A DNA stretch of 62,525 nt, taken from positions 1-62,525 of the forward strand of contig NZ_CAUYTL010000016.1 in assembly GCF_963575615.1 (NCBI RefSeq), in the 5' to 3' direction. The position numbers and the translations under genes were made by a program. Position 1 is the first letter of the stretch, and every line of letters starts with the position of its first letter. Source of the DNA: Listeria_A hofi (GTDB lineage Bacteria; Bacillota; Bacilli; Lactobacillales; Listeriaceae). The notes below the pieces were generated by a model, which saw nothing but the letters and a program-made list of their open reading frames with translations, ran no database searches and was not told the DNA's origin. This document shows, piece by piece, positions 17,752 through 26,933 of this stretch.

Positions 17752-19242
17752 ATGATTCGAACAGAAAGAAATTGGAAATTATTAAGTATCGTAGGGTTTT
17801 TAGTATTTTTATTTTATATGTATATTGCATATCGCACGCCGTTAACACATGACGATTGGACATGGGGGATGGCTAAAGGTATGGAGCGTTTCCATGAAGG
17901 GTTTAAAGATTATAACGGACGCTATTTTGGAAATTATACAGAGTTGTTAATTACTCGTGTAGACTGGTTACGTATTTTTATAATGGGTTTATTCGGAGCC
18001 TTACTAGTGATATTACCAGCTTTAATTGCAAAGACGAATTCGATTGGTGTCTATTTACTTAGTTTCTTACTTTTCTTAACAGTACCAGCGAATATGTTTG
18101 CGCAAACGTATGGTTGGGCGGCTGGATTTTCTAACTATAATACAGCGGCTGTCTTTACATTAATTTTTTTGCTAGTCGTAAAAAATGTATTTTATGATAA
18201 AACTCCTAAATATAGCATTTGGTTGACTATTTTGATGGTTCCGTTAGGTATTATCTCGCAGTTATTTGTGGAGCATGCAACGCTCTATAATATAATTGCT
18301 GCGATTTTTATTATTGTCTGGGCATTTATTAGATTTCACAAGTTTTTCTGGCTACATATTACGTATTTAATTTCTACGATTATTGGTGCGGCCATCATGT
18401 TTTCAAATGGAGCTTATGCAAGGATTTTTAGCGGAGAAGACACATATCGTAGTGTTGATAGTGACATGGGTATTTTTGCGAAAATGTATGACACGTTTAA
18501 AACGACAATGTATCAATATCTCGTGATGAATAATGTTGGATTGAATATCGTACTAGCTCTTATCGCGATTTTTGTTTTAGTGAAAGTAGCGCAAAATGTT
18601 TCAACAGTTAAACTTGTTTTCAAAGGGTTTTTCATCATAGTTTTAACGATTTATCCTTTATATCAACCGGTTGTTAAGGGGATATTTGATATTTCATCTG
18701 AAACAACCACCACATTTGAAGCTTATTTATCTTTATTATTCTATTTAGTGTTAGTTGCGACTGTGTTGATGTTTATTCCAAAAGCTGGTCTGAAAGCAGA
18801 ATTAACTTTCTATCTTATTTCTGTTGTAACGCTTGCAGCACCTTTATTCTTTGTTACGCCATTTGGACCACGTAACTTTATTATTTGCTACATGTTCTTT
18901 GTTCTCTTCGCTGTTCGGACGGTACAATTTTTACAAGAAGAGGGGTATCTCAATTTACGAGCGCTTTATTTGCCTCTATTTGCTTTAGTTATGGCGTTCG
19001 TTTTAGCGTATTCTTACGTATTCACACAAATTGGTCAAGCAAATGATGCGCGAGTTAAAAGCATGAAAGAACAAGCTGCAGCGGGTGAGAAGGTTATCGT
19101 TGTGAAAAGATTGCCATATCAACAATATTTATGGATGAGTACACCGATTCAGGATGGTCCTCATGCACCCATTTTTGCTGAGTATTATAAATTACCTAGT
19201 GGAGTGACCCTAAAAATAGTTCCTTACAAGACCACAAAATGA
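17752..19242 (+). CDS. GT-C membrane glycosyltransferase, third part of the glycosylation set
   Basis: 496 residues with about eleven membrane helices. The first external loop carries PLTHDDWTWG, an acidic DD pair where GT-C enzymes keep their catalytic aspartate, followed by NGRYFGN. This arrangement suits DUF6056-type proteins. It should move the flipped lipid-linked sugar onto the teichoic acid at the outer face. AAAAGGTAGG precedes the ATG. Which polymer is glycosylated, wall or lipoteichoic acid, cannot be told from sequence. Confidence 0.8.
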   Translation: MIRTERNWKLLSIVGFLVFLFYMYIAYRTPLTHDDWTWGMAKGMERFHEGFKDYNGRYFGNYTELLITRVDWLRIFIMGLFGALLVILPALIAKTNSIGVYLLSFLLFLTVPANMFAQTYGWAAGFSNYNTAAVFTLIFLLVVKNVFYDKTPKYSIWLTILMVPLGIISQLFVEHATLYNIIAAIFIIVWAFIRFHKFFWLHITYLISTIIGAAIMFSNGAYARIFSGEDTYRSVDSDMGIFAKMYDTFKTTMYQYLVMNNVGLNIVLALIAIFVLVKVAQNVSTVKLVFKGFFIIVLTIYPLYQPVVKGIFDISSETTTTFEAYLSLLFYLVLVATVLMFIPKAGLKAELTFYLISVVTLAAPLFFVTPFGPRNFIICYMFFVLFAVRTVQFLQEEGYLNLRALYLPLFALVMAFVLAYSYVFTQIGQANDARVKSMKEQAAAGEKVIVVKRLPYQQYLWMSTPIQDGPHAPIFAEYYKLPSGVTLKIVPYKTTK

Positions 19243-19322
19243 CACCATTGTAATGTTGTTTAAACCCGACAAGTGTGAAATAATAGAGCTGTACGCAATT
19301 TATTTCAAGGAGGTAAGGGTCA

Positions 19323-22300
19323 ATCAGAAAAAAAATAGTAATAATGGCGTTAGGATTTGCTGCGACGTGTGCGGTTTTTGTGATGAAAGAACCGTTGCAG
19401 GCTGATGCGGCAACTCCGAGTTCGTGGGAAGCGAGCTATTATAACAACAAGACGCTATCTGGCACCCCGGTCTTAAAACGGACGGAGAAGGATCTTCATC
19501 TGGATTGGGGTTATGGTTCACCGAGCGCTGCGCTTCCAGTAGACGGTTTTTCTGCGACATTCCGTAAAACGATTACGGTTGGTACAACAGCAGATTACCG
19601 TTTAATTGGGCGCGCCGATGACGGGATTCGTGTGTATGTCGACAATAAGCTTGTGTATGACAACTTCAAACCGAGCATGGCGAATTTGAACATGACAATT
19701 CCGTTAACAGCAGGAACACACGAAATCCGAATCGATTATCTTGAAGCAGGTGGCGCAGCATACATTACCGCGGATTTAGTTCGTGCGGATGAATGGCATG
19801 GCGTGTATTTTCCCAACAATAATATGACGGGTAATGTAAAGTTGACCGAGAGCATCGGCAATAAGACATATCTGAATAAAGTTTGGGGCTACGGATCACC
19901 TGGTGCAGGTATCGGAGTTGATAATTTCAGTGGATTCTTTTCAAAGCAGTATGATATTAAAGAAGCTGGTAATTATCGTTTTGTTGGAAAAGTAGACGAT
20001 GGCATGCGGATTTACGTAGATGGCAAGGCAATTGTGAATAGTTGGGATTCTTTTCAGGATAATCTAAATGTCACAATTCCATTGACAAAAGGTAAACACC
20101 AAGTCACTGTACAGTACCGTGAAAAGTCTGGCGCGGCTCATTTGCAAATGAATCTCGTGAAAGCAAACGCTTGGTATGAACAGTATTTTAACAATACGAC
20201 ATGGGGCTTGAATGCCGTCCATACGGCAGTGGGTTCAACAGCGAATAAACTGACGCATAATTGGGGCACAAGCTCACCACATGCTAGCGTGAATAAAGAC
20301 AATTTTACAGGTATTATGGATAAACAAATTGAGGTAGCGACGGCTCGCGATTACCGAATTATCGGGAATGTAGACGATGCAGCCGCGATTTACGTAGATG
20401 GCAAGCTCGTGACGAATTTAACGACACGCGGTGAGTTTAATACGGTTGTTTATTTATCAAAAGGCACACACGATGTTCGGATTAAGTTTAAAGAAGGCGG
20501 CGGCGCAGCATATGTTAACTTTAATGTTATCGATGCTAATGTTTGGTATGCTAAATACTATCCGAATGAAACTGTATCTGGCTTTCCGTATGCTTTTGAC
20601 GAAGTAACTAGTATGACAACGATTGCGAAGAATTGGGGCACAGGTTCGCCAAACAGCGCGGTACCAAATGATCATTTCTCTGCAAGGATGCACCGTCAAA
20701 TCGAAGCTCCAGAATCAGCACACTATCGATTCTATGGTGACGTGAAAGACGAAGCAATTATCTACATGGATGGCAAGAACATGGGCACTGTTTCCGGTCA
20801 ATACAATCAGGTAATCTGGGTTCCAAAAGGCAAACACGCGATTACAATTGTGTATAAACATAAAACCGGTGCGGCTTCCATCAATATGAACATCGAAAAA
20901 CTTGATAAATGGTTTGCGCGCTACTACAAAAATACCAATATGACTGGTGCTTATGTAGCTAAGCTCCACGACACGCAAACAGCATTTTATCAAAACTGGG
21001 CATATGGTAGTCCAGATCCAGCCATTCCAAGCGACAATTTCTCAGCAGTCATTGAAAAGCAATATACCGCTCCTAAAACAGGGAACTACAATATTGTAGG
21101 ACGTGCGGATGATGGCATGCGCGTAACGATTGATGGCAAAGTTATTTTTGATAACCGCGGTCAAGCGTATGTGCGCGAGGAGAATTATGTTATCCCATTA
21201 ACGCAAGGTACGCATAACGTGAAGGTTGAGTATGTCGAACGCACAGGTGCGGCATCTATTGATTTTAATATTTTACCAAGCAATACGTGGTTGGCGAGAT
21301 ATTATCCAACAGATAACTTCTCTGGACGTCCTGTATACAAAACGATGAGTAGTATTAATGATAACTGGGGAGCAGGAAGCCCAGATCCGAGCATTCCAAA
21401 TGACCGCTTCACGGCTCGCTATGAGTCAACATTGAACATGGCGAAAGACGGTAATTATGAAATATCGGGTCGCGCTGATGATCGTATCCGCGTAAAAGTG
21501 GATGGTCAAGTCGTTTATGAACAATGGACGGCAGGCTTAAACAATTACAAAGAAACGATTCCGCTCACAAAAGGAAATCATAAATTCGTCATTGAGTATA
21601 TGGAGGATACTGGCTCGGCAGCTCTATCATTCAATATCAATTATGTAACCGGTATTGAGAAGAATTATCGCACGCAATCGTATACTTCTACGTTGGCTCA
21701 AGCCTTGGCAATTCAAATGCAAGGTTCACCACAAACAAGTGTCAAACCACCGAACACTTACGTTCGTAGTAATTTTGTCACATTAAATGCTGGTGGGGCA
21801 ACGGGGAAAACAACGGCTGCAACGAGCGTTCGTGATACTGCTAATCCAAATGCTTTTGTAGTTGGGCCGCTCGCGAAAGATTTAACAATTACCATTACAG
21901 GAACTGTTACAGGTACTGATGGTGCGAAATGGTATAAATTCAATTACACTCGTGCATGGGTTAATGCTTACCAAAAAGATGTGCAGTTTTATATGGATCC
22001 GAACAATTTTGTGAAAGATTCTAAAGAGTATTTGCAGTTCCTTGTGCTTTCAAAACCAGCAGGGATTAATGTGGCAGAAGTGAACAGCAAAATCCTCGTG
22101 AACAAAGGAATTTTAACTGGGCAAGGTGAAAGCTTTGCAACGGCTGCGAAAACGTATCAGATTAACGAAATCTATCTGATGTCACATTCGCTCCTAGAAA
22201 CAGGAAACGGCTCATCACAGCTTGCAAATGGCGTGCTAGTAAGTTCTGTTGATGGTCAGCCAGTAACGCCGAAACTTGTGTACAACATGTACGGAATCGG

Positions 22301-22586
22301 TGCTGTTGACAGTAATCCGTTAAAAGGTGGCTCCGAGTATGCCTATAAACAAGGCTGGGATACACCTGAAAAAGCAATCATTGGTGGTGCGCAGTTCGTA
22401 GCGCAAAACTATGTAGCAAGAGGACAGGACACTATCTATAAAATGAGATGGAATCCTGCTAATCCAGGTGTCCACCAATACGCAACAGATATTAGATGGG
22501 CAGTGAGTCAAACGACGAATATGTACAACATGTATAACTTGCTCACAAGCTATATTCAAGACTTCGAAATACCAAAATATAAATAA
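19323..22586 (+). CDS. Secreted autolysin with six PA14-like repeats and GH73 glucosaminidase domain
   Basis: About 1087 residues. A signal peptide (RKKIVIMALGFAATCAVFVM, cut near LQADA) leads into six copies of a module of about 130 residues, opening ASYYNN, GVYFPN, EQYFNN, AKYYPN, ARYYKN and ARYYPT, each with W(G/A)-GSP, a RADDG/VDDG turn and GGAAY/TGAAS end. These look like PA14-type carbohydrate-binding folds. A linker then leads to a glucosaminidase domain (YLMSHSLLETGNGSS with the likely catalytic glutamate). It occupies the place of the Auto autolysin in L. monocytogenes. The best ribosome site, AAGGAGG (19307-19313), points to ATC 19323 as start. ATG 19344 is 30 bases away and drops the positive charges of the signal peptide. 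Confidence 0.85.
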   Translation: MRKKIVIMALGFAATCAVFVMKEPLQADAATPSSWEASYYNNKTLSGTPVLKRTEKDLHLDWGYGSPSAALPVDGFSATFRKTITVGTTADYRLIGRADDGIRVYVDNKLVYDNFKPSMANLNMTIPLTAGTHEIRIDYLEAGGAAYITADLVRADEWHGVYFPNNNMTGNVKLTESIGNKTYLNKVWGYGSPGAGIGVDNFSGFFSKQYDIKEAGNYRFVGKVDDGMRIYVDGKAIVNSWDSFQDNLNVTIPLTKGKHQVTVQYREKSGAAHLQMNLVKANAWYEQYFNNTTWGLNAVHTAVGSTANKLTHNWGTSSPHASVNKDNFTGIMDKQIEVATARDYRIIGNVDDAAAIYVDGKLVTNLTTRGEFNTVVYLSKGTHDVRIKFKEGGGAAYVNFNVIDANVWYAKYYPNETVSGFPYAFDEVTSMTTIAKNWGTGSPNSAVPNDHFSARMHRQIEAPESAHYRFYGDVKDEAIIYMDGKNMGTVSGQYNQVIWVPKGKHAITIVYKHKTGAASINMNIEKLDKWFARYYKNTNMTGAYVAKLHDTQTAFYQNWAYGSPDPAIPSDNFSAVIEKQYTAPKTGNYNIVGRADDGMRVTIDGKVIFDNRGQAYVREENYVIPLTQGTHNVKVEYVERTGAASIDFNILPSNTWLARYYPTDNFSGRPVYKTMSSINDNWGAGSPDPSIPNDRFTARYESTLNMAKDGNYEISGRADDRIRVKVDGQVVYEQWTAGLNNYKETIPLTKGNHKFVIEYMEDTGSAALSFNINYVTGIEKNYRTQSYTSTLAQALAIQMQGSPQTSVKPPNTYVRSNFVTLNAGGATGKTTAATSVRDTANPNAFVVGPLAKDLTITITGTVTGTDGAKWYKFNYTRAWVNAYQKDVQFYMDPNNFVKDSKEYLQFLVLSKPAGINVAEVNSKILVNKGILTGQGESFATAAKTYQINEIYLMSHSLLETGNGSSQLANGVLVSSVDGQPVTPKLVYNMYGIGAVDSNPLKGGSEYAYKQGWDTPEKAIIGGAQFVAQNYVARGQDTIYKMRWNPANPGVHQYATDIRWAVSQTTNMYNMYNLLTSYIQDFEIPKYK

Positions 22587-22632
22587 AAAATGCTTGGGGT
22601 TTCAGATTTAATCTGGGATCCCAAGCATTTTT
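22586..22632. terminator. Bidirectional terminator between autolysin and galU
   Basis: AAAAATGCTTGGG pairs with CCCAAGCATTTTT. Within the loop CAGATT and AATCTG pair again. The two genes converge here. Confidence 0.85.
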
Positions 22633-22633
22633 G

Positions 22634-23530
22634 CTATTTCTTTTTTTTCGTATCTTTTTTATGAATATCTGTGTATAATTCGTCTATTAATGCTGCGACT
22701 TCATCTTTAATTTCAGGATGTCTCAGTGCGAATTGCATCGTTGTTTTAATGAAGCCAAATTTATCGCCGACATCGTAGCGTTCACCTTCAAAATCATACG
22801 CGAATACACGTTGAATTTCATTGAGACGATTGATAGCGTCGGTCAATTGAATCTCACCGCCAGCGCCAGGCTCTTGCGTTTCTAGAAAATCAAAAATTTG
22901 CGGTGTCAGTAAATAGCGACCGAGAATTGCTAAATCAGACGGCGCTTTCGCTGGATCTGGTTTTTCGACGAAGCCTTTTACATTGTAGAGGCCTTTGCCA
23001 TACTCGTTCAAGGGATCGATAATACCGTAGCGATATGTTTCCTCATGCGGCACGTGTTGCACACCGATTACGGAACTATGCGTTTTTTGATATTGATTGA
23101 TTAGCTGTTTCGCACAAGGCGTTTTGGATTCTACGATATCATCACCTAACATAACGATGAATGGTTCGTTACCAACAAAACCTTTTGCTTGTAAAATCGC
23201 ATCGCCTAGACCTTTTGGCTTCGATTGGCGGATGAAATGTAAATTGATATTTGTTGTCTCTTCAATGAGATGTAGTAATTCAAGTTTATTTTTTTCGCGT
23301 AGGTTGTTTTCTAGTTCAGGAACGGAATCGAAATGATCTTCAATCGCGCGTTTTCCTTTACCAGTAACAATCAAGATATCTTCAATTCCTGATGCAACAG
23401 CTTCCTCGACAATATATTGAATCGTTGGTTTATCTACAATCGGTAAAATTTCTTTTGGCATTGCCTTTGTTGCTGGTAAAAAACGAGTTCCAAGACCCGC
23501 AGCAGGAATGACCGCTTTTCTAACTTTCAT
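22634..23530 (-). CDS. galU: UTP-glucose-1-phosphate uridylyltransferase
   Basis: 298 residues. The nucleotide-binding start is KAVIPAAGLGTRFLPATKAMPKE, followed by GKGKRAIEDHFD and EKPDPAKAPSDLAILGRY. It makes UDP-glucose from UTP and glucose-1-phosphate, the donor for glucosylated teichoic acids and glycolipid anchors. I chose ATG 23530 with AAGGAGAA nine bases upstream; the frame extends to 23569 but those residues are not conserved-looking. The only minus-strand gene within the teichoic block. Confidence 0.95.
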   Translation of the reverse strand: MKVRKAVIPAAGLGTRFLPATKAMPKEILPIVDKPTIQYIVEEAVASGIEDILIVTGKGKRAIEDHFDSVPELENNLREKNKLELLHLIEETTNINLHFIRQSKPKGLGDAILQAKGFVGNEPFIVMLGDDIVESKTPCAKQLINQYQKTHSSVIGVQHVPHEETYRYGIIDPLNEYGKGLYNVKGFVEKPDPAKAPSDLAILGRYLLTPQIFDFLETQEPGAGGEIQLTDAINRLNEIQRVFAYDFEGERYDVGDKFGFIKTTMQFALRHPEIKDEVAALIDELYTDIHKKDTKKKK

Positions 23531-23674
23531 AATGGCATTCTCCTTCAAAATATATTCGTCTACATGCAACCATTATACGGTATGCACGTGGCGTGTGACA
23601 AGTTTTTGTATGTAAGGTGGTTAACAAACCGGCAATAGATAGCGGAGATACCAATTTTTAAACAGTGGGTATCC

Positions 23675-23703
23675 TTGACATTTAGCTGTAATTGTAATAG
23701 ATT
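23675..23703 (+). promoter_or_regulatory. Probable promoter of the GT2-TagF fusion gene
   Basis: TTGACA (23675-23680), 17-bp spacer, TAGATT (23698-23703). The remaining intergenic DNA upstream shows no other clear element. Confidence 0.4.
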
Positions 23704-23739
23704 GAAAATGATAAATAAAAGTTTTAAGGGAGAAATAGA

Positions 23740-26091
23740 ATGCTCTATGAGATCGTAAAATCGGCTGAAATAGCTGAACCTAAAGTATCGGTTGTTATTC
23801 CAGTATATAATGTTATTAGCTACATTGATGAAACCATTGAATCTTTACTTAACCAAACGCTAAAAGAAGTGGAAATCGTGCTTGTAGACGATGGTTCTTC
23901 GGATGGCAGTTTAGAAAGAATTATCGAGCTGGCGACGGAGCACAAGAATATTTGTGTGGTCAAAGAACCGAATGCGGGGCCAGGAACAGCGCGTAATAAT
24001 GGCTTAGCTGTTGCACGCGGCAAGTATATTAGTTTTGTTGACTCTGATGATGTTTTACCAGAAAAGGCTTTAGAAATCATGTATCATGCGGCTGAATCTG
24101 AGCAGGTTGGAGTCGTAACTGGTATTTCTGTAAGTTTTAACAGTAGTCGTTCGTGGTTTATCGGCGGGCATTTCAAGAAAGGTGTTTTCAAAAAAGGTCA
24201 TAAAACGCTGGTGAAGAACCCGGAAATGCTTTACACACTTGGACCATGTAATAAGATGTACCGTGCGGATGTGGTGAAAGAAATTCGCTTCCCCACGTCT
24301 ATTAAAGTTGCAGAGGATCATCCGTTTGTGCTTGAAGCATATTTGAAATCAGGCGACATTTATACTGTGGATGAAATTATTTATAACTACCGTGCACGCG
24401 AGGATGAGGGCGATGTTTCTTTATCGCAAATCGTGAAATCAGATCCTTATGTGAGTTTTAAAGATATTATTGAGAGTACGAAATTAGCGGATCCACTGTT
24501 CAAACAATACGTGACGAACCCCATTGCACTTGGAAAAATTCGCACGGATTATTATGACCGGATTGTGTCGGCAGATATTTGGCCTGCGTATAAGGGCATC
24601 ATGATGGAAGGAAATGCTGGGACGCAAGTGAAGATGTTCGATGCTTTCTATGAATTAGTCGATTCGATGGATTTGAATCTTTATAATAGCCTTGGTGTGT
24701 TGCAACGCCTGCTTACGTTTGAGACGATTAATCGTTATACGTTTATCAAGGAAAAAGCGCGTCCAAATTATTTGCGTGTTTTGAAGTTGGCATACAGCAA
24801 GCTTGATCCTGGTTCGATGAATAAATTGCTTTCTTCGGCTTACCCACAAGAAGTTCGTGCGGGGCAAAAAGCGGCGAATCGGAATTCGGTACAGCCAATT
24901 TATAATCGACTTGCTGTTCGCAAAGCAGCAACAATTGTGTCAGCTAGTTACAAAAAGGTAGTTGTTGGAACTTGGAAAAATGTGCAGGACATATCACGTA
25001 ATTTCTATGCACGCCGAATTGCTTTTCCAATTTATAAATTAGGTCAAAAACAAGATAAGATAGTTTTCCTGACGAATAAGCATGACGTGTTGGCAGATTC
25101 GTTTAAGGCGGTTTATGATGAAGTATTGAAGCAGAAACCAGACTATGAAGTGGTCGGTTATTTAAAGCAGCCAAAACGTTCGCTTCGAGAGCTTTTGTCG
25201 TTGTATAAAGATGTAGCAACGGCGAAATACGTCTTTTTAGATGACTATTACCGTCAAATGTACGGTTTGACAACGGGTGCTGGTACAGAGGTTATTCAAC
25301 TTTGGCATGCTGCTGGAGCATTTAAGAAATTCGGATTTAGTTCGATTGGCTATGCAGACAGTAATACGGAACATTTTGAACGTGGAGCGCATAAAAACTA
25401 TACGAAGGTCGTTGTTTCCTCTAGCGAAATTGTACCGTTTTATGCCGATGCATTCGATGTTCCAGAAGTGGACGTCAAGCCTCTAGGTGTACCAAGAACG
25501 GATCGCTTTTTCAATGAAGATTACAAAGACTTTATTAAAGCGTCATTCTTAGGAAAGTACCCGCATTTGAAAGGTAAAAAAATTATCACATATGCGCCAA
25601 CTTTCCGTGGTGGACCTGGTGAGCGTCAAAGCTTTGTGATGAACTTGAACATTCGCCGTTTAGCAGAAGAGCTTGGGGATGAGTATGCGCTCATCTTGAA
25701 AATGCATCCATCTGTTACGCGCGGGGTCGGTGTTCCATTTGATTTGCAAGAGTTTGCGTTTAATATGAGTCGTGAGGATATTAATGATGTGCTGATTAAC
25801 ACGGATATTTTGATTACAGATTATTCATCGGTTGTGTTTGATTTCTCAATTATGGAGAAACCAGTGTTGTTTTACGCCTACGATTTAGAGAATTATCTTG
25901 GCGAACGTAATTTCTACTATGATTATGAAGAATTCGTTCCAGGTCCGATTGTTCGTACAAATGACGAGATTATTAGTGCTATCAAGACGAATGAGTTTGA
26001 TTTAGATAAAGTCCGTGCCTTCAAAGAACGCTTTTTCGATGATTTGGATGGTAAAGCGGCAGAGCGAATCGTACGCGAACTAATTAAGTAA
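23740..26091 (+). CDS. Fusion of GT2 glycosyltransferase and CDP-glycerol/ribitol phosphotransferase (TagF/TarL type)
   Basis: 783 residues. Residues 15-330 form a GT2 domain (VSVVIPVYNVISYIDETIES, VDDGSSDGS, FVDSDDVLPE). From about residue 430 a TagF-type polymerase domain follows with the active-site motifs QLWHAAGAFKKFG, ILKMHPSV and ITDYSSVVFDFS. The polymerase part adds glycerol- or ribitol-phosphate units to the wall teichoic acid chain on the inner face of the membrane; the GT2 part could add a sugar to or between those units. The ribitol genes tarI/tarJ downstream favour ribitol phosphate. No membrane helix is evident, as in peripheral TagF. Confidence 0.85.
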   Translation: MLYEIVKSAEIAEPKVSVVIPVYNVISYIDETIESLLNQTLKEVEIVLVDDGSSDGSLERIIELATEHKNICVVKEPNAGPGTARNNGLAVARGKYISFVDSDDVLPEKALEIMYHAAESEQVGVVTGISVSFNSSRSWFIGGHFKKGVFKKGHKTLVKNPEMLYTLGPCNKMYRADVVKEIRFPTSIKVAEDHPFVLEAYLKSGDIYTVDEIIYNYRAREDEGDVSLSQIVKSDPYVSFKDIIESTKLADPLFKQYVTNPIALGKIRTDYYDRIVSADIWPAYKGIMMEGNAGTQVKMFDAFYELVDSMDLNLYNSLGVLQRLLTFETINRYTFIKEKARPNYLRVLKLAYSKLDPGSMNKLLSSAYPQEVRAGQKAANRNSVQPIYNRLAVRKAATIVSASYKKVVVGTWKNVQDISRNFYARRIAFPIYKLGQKQDKIVFLTNKHDVLADSFKAVYDEVLKQKPDYEVVGYLKQPKRSLRELLSLYKDVATAKYVFLDDYYRQMYGLTTGAGTEVIQLWHAAGAFKKFGFSSIGYADSNTEHFERGAHKNYTKVVVSSSEIVPFYADAFDVPEVDVKPLGVPRTDRFFNEDYKDFIKASFLGKYPHLKGKKIITYAPTFRGGPGERQSFVMNLNIRRLAEELGDEYALILKMHPSVTRGVGVPFDLQEFAFNMSREDINDVLINTDILITDYSSVVFDFSIMEKPVLFYAYDLENYLGERNFYYDYEEFVPGPIVRTNDEIISAIKTNEFDLDKVRAFKERFFDDLDGKAAERIVRELIK

Positions 26092-26094
26092 GCT

Positions 26095-26134
26095 CAGCGG
26101 GATGACAAATAATCATTTGTTGTCCCGCTGAAAT
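26095..26134 (+). terminator. Terminator after the fusion polymerase gene
   Basis: CAGCGGGATGACAAAT pairs with ATTTGTTGTCCCGCTG (two G-T pairs) around a 4-base loop, then AAATTTT. Confidence 0.7.
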
Positions 26135-26219
26135 TTTGTAGGATGCGGATAGGTTTTCAAGTGGGATATATGTTACAATAAATCTATCAACATAAAAAAC
26201 AGTTAAAGGAGATTAGAGA

Positions 26220-26933
26220 ATGATATACGCTCAAATTTTAGCTGGAGGAAAAGGTACGCGGATGGGAAATGTCAGCATGCCAAAACAATTTCTATCCTTG
26301 AATGGTAAGCCAATTATCGTGCATACAGTCGAAAAATTTATTTTAAATAACCGCTTTGATAAGATTATTATTTCGTCTCCAAAAGAGTGGATTAATCACG
26401 CGGAAGATAATATTAAGAAATACGTTTCGGATGATCGGGTTGTTGTCATTGAAGGTGGCACGGACCGGAACGAAACGATTATGAATGGCATTCGCTACAT
26501 CGAGTCGAATTTTGGCCTAACAGACGATGATGTCATTATTACACACGATGCAGTGCGCCCGTTCTTGACGCATCGGATTATTGAAGAAAACATTGATGCG
26601 GCGCTAGAAACTGGTGCGGTGGATACAGTTATTGAAGCGATTGACACGATTGTAGAGTCGTCGAATCATAATTTCATTACGGACATTCCAGTTCGTGATC
26701 ACATGTACCAAGGACAAACGCCACAGAGTTTTAATATTAAGAAGCTCTATAGCCATTATCAAGACCTGTCTGCGGATGAGAAACAAATTTTGACGGACGC
26801 ATGTAAGATTTGTTTGCTTGCAGGAGACCGTGTGAAGCTTGTGAAGGGCGAAATCTTTAATATTAAGATTACAACGCCATATGACTTAAAAGTGGCAAAT
26901 GCGATTATTCAGGAGCGTATTGCCAATGATTAA
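26220..26933 (+). CDS. tarI: Ribitol-5-phosphate cytidylyltransferase (TarI/IspD family)
   Basis: 237 residues of the IspD-like nucleotidyltransferase fold: AQILAGGKGTRMGNVSMPKQF at the CTP site, HDAVRPFLT, and DHMYQGQTPQSF. Family members make either CDP-ribitol or the isoprenoid precursor CDP-methylerythritol. The overlap with a TarJ-type dehydrogenase makes CDP-ribitol by far the likelier product. AAAGGAGATT precedes the ATG. Confidence 0.9.
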   Translation: MIYAQILAGGKGTRMGNVSMPKQFLSLNGKPIIVHTVEKFILNNRFDKIIISSPKEWINHAEDNIKKYVSDDRVVVIEGGTDRNETIMNGIRYIESNFGLTDDDVIITHDAVRPFLTHRIIEENIDAALETGAVDTVIEAIDTIVESSNHNFITDIPVRDHMYQGQTPQSFNIKKLYSHYQDLSADEKQILTDACKICLLAGDRVKLVKGEIFNIKITTPYDLKVANAIIQERIAND

